NCBI GenBank assembly: GCA_964036295.1
Contig: OZ038465.1
Span: 9,245,667-9,309,666 of the forward strand
Length of the DNA stretch: 64,000 bases
DNA from: Plumapathes pennacea
Taxonomy: Eukaryota; Cnidaria; Anthozoa; Antipatharia; Myriopathidae
Reading direction: 5' to 3'
Positions 10,901 to 22,400 of this stretch are shown piece after piece. Every line of letters starts with the position of its first letter. The stretch's first letter is position 1. A model generated the notes under the pieces. The model made no database searches. It was given only the letters and a program-made list of their open reading frames with translations, and was not told where the DNA came from. The position numbers were made by a program, and so were the translations under genes.

Positions 10901-13900
10901 CTTGTGGAGTCTTTTCGTCGGCACGTGATTGTCGTCCTTTCTCTAGACGTATTTGACGCTGTTCGATCGTTTTACGATTTCGCCTTGCCCGTGCCTGTTC
11001 CCTTCTCTTTTGAAGACGAGCTTCGCGAGACCGTTCTGTTTCAAGTTTTATAGTTTTCAAATTCATTTTCGTGAACGCAGTTACGTACAATTGTTGCTTC
11101 GTTCAAATCTTTCTTAAAAACACTGGCGGAGACGCTAATCGATAATCGACAATGATTACGTAATTGCCTTATCAGGACATTGCCTTAGGCACCTGGCCTA
11201 AAAAGGTCGCATCGCACACACATACACGAGCATTAAATGTCGAGATGGCGACACGTTTGGAGTCTTTAAATAAGGCGATTTTGCTGCATTTAGCGTCGTG
11301 ATTATTACCCTCGCTTCGCTCGGGGATAATCACTTTCTCATTCTTCTTCCATTTGTGTACAGTTTTTTTTTTTTTTCCTTTTTTTTTTTCTTTGCTGGTT
11401 AAAACTAAGTGAAGCAAAGTAAACACAATCAAACGATACCAACATTTCGATAAGTTGAAGTCGCTCCCGGCTGTCACGGGTTTTTCAACTTTAACCTACG
11501 CTTGTCAAACAACCGTGAATTTACCAAAACCACAATGATAATAGCTCTGAAATACAACAGGCCGACTGGAAATTAAGAAAGCCTGATAGAAGAAATGCAC
11601 TTTAGAAAAAGAAAGCGCAGGCTAGGTTAATCATAGCCTGTGATTAGAAACAAAGTCTAACTGTCAAAACAATTACGCATGAAAATGAGATAAGTCATGC
11701 ATTACTCTTCTTTGCTGGCCGACCTTTTCACTCACATGCTCAAAATGTAGATTCTCTCAACCTTTTGAAGCAAATGTACTAGTATTGTAATTATAATCCC
11801 CACGCCCTGCGTGGGTACTAATTTATAGTTTAATCAGGTTTCATTTGAGCAAGGTGTCCAAAGCCAAGTTCCTTATCCCCGAGCGAAGCGAAGCGAAGTG
11901 AGGGTAATAATCACGGCGCTAATGCATTAATATCGCCTAACCTGGGGACTCCAAGCCTGTCGCCATCTCGAAATTTAACGTTCGTCTGTCAGTCAGTCAG
12001 TCTGTCTGTCTGGCGTACGACTTTAGGCGCGGTTACCCTGCATAACCAATAACAAAGGCCGGATCGATCACGTGATCACGTTTACTCGGAATAAGAGAAA
12101 TTAGATTTGAGGGAAGCAATTAGATTTGAACGAAGCAACAATATATCGTAGCTGCGTTCACGAAAATGGAAAACTTAAAAACTGGAAAACTTGAAACATA
12201 ACAGTCTTGCGAAGCTCGTCTTCAAATAAGAAGGGAACAGGCACGAGCAAGGCGAAATCGTGAAATGAGCGAACAGCACCTAATTCGTCTCGATCGACAG
12301 CATCATAAACAGAAGCGTGCCGAAGAAACGGCTCCGCAAAGGGAACAGCGCTTGCAAGCAAATCGGGAGCTTCAGACGCCGTTTTGTGTTAAACTCAGAT
12401 ACTTATTTAGAAAGGACAAGCAACAAAGGTTAGTCAGTGGAAATCGAACAATCACCGTGACAAATATATTCTATCCCGTATAGCTTGTAACTCGATCACT
12501 TCAAGAATGTATTAAAATCTGTATGCTGATCATTTTCCCTCGAAGTATTGTTTTAATACGCTTCTGTCGCCAGTTTCGGCTACCGTATTCGCTCAGAGCA
12601 ATCGGAACTTGGTGAATGATTTAGTCAGATGTCTTATTTTTCTGTAATCTGACACGCGGTGATTGCAGCGAGAATCGTTCACAAGCCTTTAGAAGTATGA
12701 CTACAATCACGGTCAAAAGTCGTTGGGACGCTCCACTTACGCACATCCGGAGCACAATGTAAATCCGTACAACCTATGGGGTCTTATATTTCTTGTTTTC
12801 AAGTCCCTCCCCCTCCCCTCCATTCAATGTTGGCCCGTGGTGCAGCTGTAAGCCGAACCATGCTCAACTACCAAACATTGAATGGGGGGGAGGGGGTAAA
12901 CTTGAAGTCGTCCCAACAATTTTGACCATGATTGTAGGTCTGAAGCTCGTGTATAATTTGAAGTAAACCGTTCAAGTTTTGCTTTGATTCTGGGAGAAAT
13001 CATGCTGTTTTGAGCGGGTTTACATACAAAACATGTTTAACAATTCGAGCCTATTAAATATGCATTCCCGGGGTCTGGTGCAGATAGTGACTAAAAGAAC
13101 ACACGAGTGACCACGAGTGACCACGAATGACTACGAGTGACCACGAATGACCACGAGTGACTACGAGTGACCACGAGTGACCATGAGTCAAAATAAGCTC
13201 CTCGTGTGACTGTGACGTCATTTTAATATCATTTAAATATGAAATGTAAAATCACCCGCTCATGAAGTGTAAAACAAAAACCGACCACCAGGCGTAAAGT
13301 ATTCATAGCGTGACAGTGACGTCATTACCAACTCACTGCAGAACAGGCTACAAACGACCAGGGCCCAGTTGTTCAAACAGTGGATAGCGCTATCCACCGG
13401 AGAAATTCTTATCCAGTTAATACAATAAGGCTAAGTTTTAACACTTATCCACTATTCACACTTTGAACAACTGGCCCCAAGAGTTAAAGTAAGTCCCTCG
13501 CGTGACTGTAACATCAATTTTATTTATGACCGGCTTATCGGGTGTCCCCGAGTCTGAAAATTTTACTAAATACAAACGACTGCCGGGACTGCCGGGACTT
13601 TGCTGTGCAGCATTTGGTAGTGATTCAGAATCATCACTTTCGGCGTCTGACTGCAGCACCTTTCGCACGTTTCTGTTCAGTTACTGAAATTCTATTCTTC
13701 CGCCGGTTCCCTATTTACTTTCCACGTCGCCAATAATAACAACTTCCACGTCCTTCACTCCAGTGTTAGGCCTTTTCGTTGTCTTACTTTGGTCGTACTT
13801 TTTCGGAGTAAAATCTTTCCGTTTTTTTTATCCGGACTTCCATGGCAAGAGGACCAGAAATGCAAATATTTTTGACATCTCAGCAGCCTTATCTCTGCGA

Positions 13901-16443
13901 TCAGCAAATCATATGTAGGTTCCCACGCCATGTGAATTTAATGAGCAATTCCCACGACTTAATTAAAAGAACCAAATCTGTCCTGTAGCGTGCTGAATTT
14001 AATGCAACTAGTGACCCTGTGGCACGTTGTCTACAGCCGACGCAGACACGTGATTCGTCACGCAAGGGACATATTTGTACTTTACGCCTTGTGGTCGGCG
14101 TTTTCTTCAAAGTGTTTGCTTTTAAAATGACGCTAGTGAAATTTTTACACTTTATCATGGGTGCATGATATTTAAAATGACAATAAAATGACGTTACAGT
14201 CACGTGAGGAGCTTATTTTGACTCGTAGTCATTCGTGGTCACTCGTGGTCATTCGTGATCACTCGTGGTCATTCGTGGTCACTCGTGGTCGTTCGTGGTC
14301 ACTCGTGGTCACTCGTGTGTTCTTTTAGTCACTATCGTCTGGTGCATGCAGTCCAGAGTAAAAACAAATCGCACAGGAAGCCTATTTAATTGTACTGCCT
14401 ATAAATTCAAAATTGGAAAATCAGTGTTCCTTTTTTCCGTACTACGACGGCCGACCAACTTCAAAATTTAAGTATTAAATTTTGAGAACGTGCTTGGCAG
14501 ACTGTATGAATTAATTTGACGTGCCGACCGTGGGAAATACGTACTTCGTCACGCAATTGACTCTTTTTTCAACGCAAAAGTATAACACACACCATTCTTT
14601 TTCTCCGTCCTTTGCGTGTAGCACTTGACTTCGAAGAAAAGACTGAGTCAACATTTCGGCAAAACAAAGGCTACTCTTGTTGGGAGTATCAAAGTAAAAG
14701 TCCCATCAATGGCAGAGCGAGGGGGTATCTGCGATTATCGTATTTCTAGTGCGATATATTTTTCTGGTGAGAAACTGATAGAGAAACTCTTGGGAGTCTC
14801 GCTGTAGTCCAGGGATTACTCATTAAAGAATTCTAATGCTGCGTGCGGATACTTGCCACACCAAAAATCCCAGACGCGACAAAAATTCTGGTGTTTCTTC
14901 CCAAGTTATACGCCTCTTCTCTCTCCGGTAGGACCAGGAATAATAATGCTTTAGGGTAGCTAGAAACAAATGCGCTATGAGTTGTTAATCTTTATTAACG
15001 TTTTTCATTTTTATTGCCAATTTAAACTTTTTGAGAATAAAATCGTAGCATCCGATATGATAAGCATATTGATGCTTTAATATGCCCATTATCACTCTAT
15101 ATTTTCACCATGTGTTACAATAATTTTCGATAAAACAAAAGGTGCAGCCCTTAATGGCATGTCTTTCGTGTGTAAAATAGGTTGTTTCTTGGAGTGGATT
15201 TCGGCTAATTCGTTAAAACGAAAGAAACTGGTGATGCGCGACTACTAACTGGGGCAGCCGGTCATCATTTTTTGGTAATTTATTTATTGGCAATTTAACC
15301 TAACTTTGTATCTTTAATTTTGTTTTGAGTTTTTCTGTTGTTGAATAAGACTTAGCGCACTCGCTTTCTCAAATCATAAGCTGCTTCCCTCTCCGGTAAG
15401 ACGAAAAATTAGTACATTAAAGCAGGTAGGTACAAATGCATCGTGTATTGTTAGTGTGTACGTCCGCTTTCAGATTGTACATTCAGCGCTATTTTCCCTT
15501 ACATAGTTTCCTATTTTGCATTTGAAGATTTTGTCTTAGTTTCTCGCTGATTGGTTTTACCCTTATATAGTTAGTTAAAACTAAATCATAGCTGATATTT
15601 TCAAAAAAAGAAATCTGAGCTCCCAACTTTCAGGTACTTTTATACTGAAGCTGTTCCTGTACTCGTCATCTATTCGGGGAATGCCGCATATACCCGTGTA
15701 TAAGTGCACTTTAGTAAAGATAAGGGCATAACCTAAGAATAAGCATATGAAATAAGAAAATTGTTTATGTTGGAGAGCAATGTGCACCTTTAAGTGTGAA
15801 ATATGGAAATGTATTTGTGGGAACTTTGGTTTTCCACTGGTTGGGAAATGTGATGTTTATATTCCGTGTAACTGCATATTTGCATTTGGACCTGACCGTT
15901 ATTGTCGATTTGGTTGGTTTGGGAGGCAGGGAGAAGGGGGGAGGGGATGGTCGTTTGGATGATTTGGATATGAAAAGAAGCTGTGGTAGCGGCTGCCCTT
16001 AAATTAGCTGTTACCCCTACTGGACACCGTCATTTCATGTAACCCACTACTTTAATACTTTAGAGTAGTTAGAAACAAAGGGCCGTGAGTTGTTAATCTG
16101 TGGTTTCGTTTTCAGTCCAGAGTGACCCCACTTCACGCAGCGGCAAGTGGTGGCCATCTGGAAGTGGTGAACAAATTGTTAGATGCAGGTGCAGATGTCA
16201 ACGTCACTAATAGGGTACGTAAGACATGTCATACATAGGAAAAAGGTATTTGCAATGAATGTTGATCGATTTTACGGTGTTTGTGTGGATTTCTGCTAAT
16301 TCGTTGAAACGAACGAAACTGGTGATGCGCGACCACTCAATGTGGTAGCCGGTCATAATTTCTTGGTATTATTTTTATTGGCAATTCTACCTCATTGGTC
16401 GCGAGGGCCTGGGGCCGAATGCGAGCTCAGGAAAGCAAATTCT

Positions 16444-16486
<43 letters not shown>

Positions 16487-19400
16487 TTTTTTGGTCGAGA
16501 ATCAGCACACGGTGATTGGTTCAGATTATCAGGTGATATGCAATGACGTAATTGACTTCGTTAAACAACTCGAGTGTGGCCATGATTTGTCGGTACTCGT
16601 GTGTAAAAGTTAACTGCATTTAATCCAAACTCAACACCGTTTGGGTTTGTGCCGAATACGCACTGATAAACTGGTTTTGGCTTGCGTTCTTTAGTTCACC
16701 GCGGAAGCTTTAAGAATAGCCGTAAACAGATGTTTGATGGATACCGCTGGGGGATTGCAAATATCTCTGTCGCCGCTAAATATTTGGTCCCGACGAAACT
16801 TTCTGTGGCGACACGAAATACTTCTGGGAAGAAAACAGGCCGAAAACGGAAACCAAAGCTACGATGAGCTTTAGCCGCAAAACAATGGCGATTTATGCTT
16901 CACTCTGTACATGACATCTGTTGCCTCATAAAATTCTTCTGCTTATCGTACATTGCCTGTTGAAATGTTTCTTTCATTCGATCATGTAGCCTTTGTTTCG
17001 CAATGGTCATTGTATACCAGAAATGAAAAGTACACCGAAATAGTCCTGAGTATTAAGTTTGCAGTCACAAATGGACTGAACACACTGTGAACAAAACCGC
17101 AATAATATTTTAAACATGTCTCGTGTTACATTCCTCGCTTTCAATTTTATATTTGTTACAAAGCACGAATACTCGAAAGCCTGATAGAAGAAACGTATTC
17201 AGTTAATACAAGAAAACACACAAGTATTGAAGCGAAGGCTGAATTGATCGTGGCCTCTGATTAGAAATAAGAGTCAAAGTCGATTGTGCATAAGAAGAGG
17301 TGTCACAATTTCGCCCCAAAATTTTTACCGGTTCCGGCGAGCGGAGCGAGCTGACGTTCGGAGAGAGGTAAGATAACGCGCAACTAAACATATTTAGCCA
17401 GTTTTTAAGTTCAATTGCTGCCGAAGACCGCCGTTCGGCGAACGACCAAAATCCCCATACATTTCTTTATAATTGCCAAAATCATGTTCTTTCGTAATAA
17501 CGAAGGTATCACATATTACTGTGTGACAGACAGACAGACCCCCGGAGCCTGGGCTGCCCTGTGTGTATACTAGAAATGAAAAATACACCGAAATAGTCCT
17601 GAGCATTGATTTTGCAGTCACAAATGGACTGAATACGCTATGAAGAAAACCGCAATGATATAGTAAACAAGTCTCGTGTTGGGCTCGTGTTACATTCCTC
17701 GCTTTCAATTTTATATTTTTTACAAACCACAAATACTCGAAAGCCTGATAGAAGTTAAACGCATTCAGTTAAAAACAAGACAGACTAGTATTGAAACGAA
17801 GGCTGGTTTAATCGTGGCCTCTGATTAGAATTAAGTGTTCGAAGTCAAACTGTCAAAATCGATTCATAAAAAGACAAGTCACGCATTACTCAGATTTACT
17901 CGGTGGGTAACCGTTTCGCTTCTAAGCTCAAAATGCAGAGTCGCTGAACCTTTAAGAAACAAGTGTATGAGTGTTGTAATGATAAATTTATAGTTTAATC
18001 AGGTTTCATTTAAGCAAGGCGTCAAAAGCCAAGTTCTCTATACTGTGTGATATATTTCTGGTGAGAAACTGGAAGTCTCCCGGAAGTTCCGCTCTTGTCC
18101 TTGCTTTCCATTTTAGTTTATTTTGCTCTCGACCTAACTAACGCCGCGAGCTCACTTGCAGCGCCAGTCTAGTTATGTATCTGCAATTTGATTTTGAGTT
18201 TTTTCATTTGTTGAATAAGATTTACTGCACTTTCTTTCTGAAGTCATAAGCTGTATTCTTCTCCAGTTAGACTATAAATTAGGTACAAATGCGTCGTGTG
18301 TTGTTAGTGTGTGGGTCCGTTTTCAGGTTGTACATTTAGCGCTATTTTCCCATATATAGTTTCCTTATTTTCCATTTGGGGATTTTGTCTCAGTTTCTCG
18401 CTGATTGGATTTAGCCTTATATAGTTAGTTTGGACCGGGATTTGAGCTCTCGCAGAAGCGACTTATGTATTTACCAACTGAGGACATGCAGTTAAAACTA
18501 AATCATAGCTAATATTTTGAAAAAAAGAAATCTGAGGTACCAACTTTCACATACTTTTATAGTGAAGCTGTCCCTGTACCCGTCATCTATTCGGGGAATG
18601 CCGCATATACCCGTGTATAAGTGCACTTTAGTAAAGATAAGTGCATAACCTAAGAATAAGCATATGAAATAAGAAAGTTGTTTATGTTAGAGAGCAATGT
18701 TTCCCTTTAAGTGTGAAGTATGGGAATGTATTTGTGGGAACTTTGGTTTTTCACTGGTTGGGAAATGTGATGTTTATATTCCGTGTAACTGCATATTTGC
18801 ATTTGGACCTGACCGTTATTGTCGATTTGGTTGGTTTGGGAGGCTGGGAGAAGGGGGGAGGGGATGGTCGTTTGGATGATTTGGATATGAAAAGAAGCTG
18901 TGGTAGCGGCTGCCCTTAAATTAGCTGTTACCCCTATTGGACACAGTCATTTCATGTAACTCACTACATTAATACTTTAGAGTTGTTAGAAACAAAGGGC
19001 CGTGAGTTGTTAAAGTGCCTATAAGCCTTCAGACGTTACGTTTTTATATGAAAGTAGGAAGTGATCTAAGCAACTTATATTCAAAGAAACTCCGTTCCGA
19101 AGCGTTCTTATACTTTTTTCACGCGGTTGAAGTCAGAATTCTAAAGTCTTGACCGAGCTACCTGGGAGACTGGGTCTGTGACGTCAGAGAAGACACTGGC
19201 ATCGCTTTGGCGTCTCTTTACCTTAGTTGTTTTTTTCCCTTGGTTACGTTTTTCTCGACAACACATCTATGAACATATTTCTCATCTCGCCAACTGCAAA
19301 ATCTGTGTGAAAGTTTTGTTTTGACAAGAAACGAATCCCTCCTCTGGCGTCATAACCCAGGCTCTCGATCCAAAAACTTTGCGCGGTCAGATTCAAAATG

Positions 19401-22400
19401 GCGGTCAAAATCGCATGTTTGCCGGGCGGAAAAATATATAAAAACGCTTCGGAGCGGAGTTTCTTTGGCCATAGGTTGTTTAGATTACTTCCTACTTTCA
19501 TATAAAAACGTAACGTCTGAAGGCTTATAGGCACTTTAATCTGTGGTTTCGTTTTCAGTTCAGAGAGACCCCACTTCACGCAGCGGCAAGTGGTGGCCAT
19601 CTGGAAGTGGTGAACAAATTGTTAGATGCAGGTGCAGACGTCAACGTCACTAATAGGGTACGTAAGACATGTCATACATAGGAAAAAGGTATTTGCAATG
19701 AATGTTGATCGATTTCACGGTGTTTGTGTGGATTTCTGGCTAATTCGATGAAACGAACGAAACTGGTGATGCGCGACCACTCAATGTGGCAACCGATCAT
19801 AATTTCTTGGTATTATTTTTATTGGCAATTCTACCTCATTGCTCGCGGGGGCCTGGAGCCCAACGCGAGCTCAGGAAGGCAATTTGTTTATTTATTTATT
19901 TTTAATTTTTAATTTTTTTCTCGGTCGAGAATCAGCACACGGTGATTGGTTCAGATTATCAGGTGATATGCAATGACGTAATTGACTTCGTTAAACACCT
20001 CGAGTGTGGCCAGTGAATTGCTCGGTACTTGTGTGTAAAAGTTAACTGCATTTAATCCAAACTCAACACCGTTTGGGTTTGTGCCGAACACGCACTGATA
20101 AACTGGTTTTGGCTTGCGTTCTTTAGTTCACCGCGGAAGCTTTAAGAATAGCCGTAAACAGATGTTTGATGGATACCGCTGGGGGGTGCAAATATCTCTG
20201 TCGCCGCTAAATATTTAGTCCCGACGAAACTTTCTGTGGCGACACGAAATACTTCTGGGAAGAAAACAGGCCGAAAACGGAAACCAAAGCTACGATGAGC
20301 TTTAGCCGCAAAACAATGGCGATCTATGCTTCACTCTGTACATGACATCTGTTGCCTCATAAAATTCTTCTGCTTATCGTACATTGCCTGTTGAAATGTT
20401 TCTTTCATTCGATCATGTAGCCTTTGTTTCGCAATGGTCATTGTATACCAGAAATGAAAAGTACACCGAAATAGTCCTGAGTATTAAGTTTGCAGTCACA
20501 AATGGACTGAACACACTGTGAACAAAACCGCAATAATATTTTAAACATGTCTCGTGTTACATTCCTCGCTTTCAATTTTATATTTGTTACAAAGCACGAA
20601 TACTCGAAAGCCTGATAGAAGAAACGTATTCAGTTAATACAAGAAAACACACAAGTATTGAAGCGAAGGCTGAATTGATCGTGGCCTCTGATTAGAAATA
20701 AGAGTCAAAGTCGATTGTGCATAAGAAGAGGTGTCACAATTTCGCCCCAAAATTTTTACCGGTTCCGGCGAGCGGAGCGAGCTGACGTTCGGAGAGAGGT
20801 AAGATAACGCGCAACTAAACATATTTAGCCAGTTTTTAAGTTCAATTGCTGCCGAAGACCGCCGTTCGGCGAACGACCAAAATCCCCATACATTTCTTTA
20901 TAATTGCCAAAATCATGTTCTTTCGTAATAACGAAGGTATCACATATCACTGTGTGACAGACAGACAGACCCCCGGAGCCTGGGCTGCCCTGTGTGTATA
21001 CTAGAAATGAAAAATACACCGAAATAGTCCTGAGCATTGATTTTGCAGTCACAAATGGACTGAACACGCTATGAACAAAACCGCAATGATATGGTAAACA
21101 AGTCTCGTGTTGGGCTCGTGTTACATTCCTCGCTTTCAATTTTATATTTTTTAAAAACCACAAATACTCGAAAGCCTGATAGAAGTGAAACGCATTCAGT
21201 TAAAAAACAAGACAGACTAGTATTGAAACGAAGGCTGGTTTAATCGTGGCCTCTGATTAGAATTAAGTGTTCGAAGTCAAACTGTCAAAATCGATTCATA
21301 AAAAGACAAGTCACGCATTACTCAGATTTACTCGGTGGGTAACCGTTTCGCTTCTAAGCTCAAAATGCAGAGTCGCTGAACCTTTAAGAAACAAGTGTAT
21401 GAGTGTTGTAATGATAAATTTATAGTTTAATCAGGTTTCATTTAAGCAAGGCGTCAAAAGCCAAGTTCTCTATACTGTGTGATATATTTCTGGTGAGAAA
21501 CTGGAAGTCTCCCGGAAGTTCCGCTCTTGTCCTTGCTTTCCATTTTAGTTTATTTTGCTCTCGACCTAACTAACGCCGCGAGCTCACTTGCAGCGCCAGT
21601 CTAGTTATGTATCTGCAATTTGATTTTGAGTTTTTTCATTTGTTGAATAAGATTTACTGCACTTTCTTTCTGAAGTCATAAGCTGTATTCTTCTCCAGTT
21701 AGACTATAAATTAGGTACAAATGCGTCGTGTGTTGTTAGTGTGTGGGTCCGTTTTCAGGTTGTACATTTAGCGCTATTTTCCCATATATAGTTTCCTTAT
21801 TTTCCATTTGGGGATTTTGTCTCAGTTTCTCGCTGATTGGATTTAGCCTTATATAGTTAGTTTGGACCGGGATTTGAGCTCTCGCAGAAGCGACTTATGT
21901 ATTTACCAACTGAGGACATGCAGTTAAAACTAAATCATAGCTAATATTTTGAAAAAAAGAAATCTGAGGTACCAACTTTCACATACTTTTATAGTGAAGC
22001 TGTCCCTGTACCCGTCATCTATTCGGGGAATGCCGCATATACCCGTGTATAAGTGCACTTTAGTAAAGATAAGTGCATAACCTAAGAATAAGCATATGAA
22101 ATAAGAAAGTTGTTTATGTTAGAGAGCAATGTTTCCCTTTAAGTGTGAAGTATGGGAATGTATTTGTGGGAACTTTGGTTTTTCACTGGTTGGGAAATGT
22201 GATGTTTATATTCCGTGTAACTGCATATTTGCATTTGGACCTGACCGTTATTGTCGATTTGGTTGGTTTGGGAGGCTGGGAGAAGGGGGGAGGGGATGGT
22301 CGTTTGGATGATTTGGATATGAAAAGAAGCTGTGGTAGCGGCTGCCCTTAAATTAGCTGTTACCCCTATTGGACACAGTCATTTCATGTAACTCACTACA

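Larger units (their letters stand above)
11876..14749 (+). mobile_element. Helitron-like element, copy 3, with nested insertions
   Basis: It starts TCCCCGAGCGAAGCGAAG after the A at 11875 and ends CTAG before the T at 14750. The related uninterrupted sequence at about 18033-18080 (CCAAGTTCTCTA then TACTGTGTGATATATTT) is the matching empty site, joining A to T as Helitron insertion predicts. Two younger elements lie inside: 12704-12934 and 13083-14336. Removing them leaves roughly 1.4 kb, comparable to copy 1 minus some internal repeats. Confidence 0.78.

Noticed and set aside
10557-11053. Plus-strand frames rich in Leu/Phe/Ser opposite the Helitron ORF
   Set aside because: They are shadows created by the 66-69-bp coding repeat on the other strand.
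19244-19600. Minus-strand 118-codon frame over the 522-bp MITE
   Set aside because: It spans the MITE end, the splice acceptor and exon 3 in antisense; duplicated at 22676 for the same reason.
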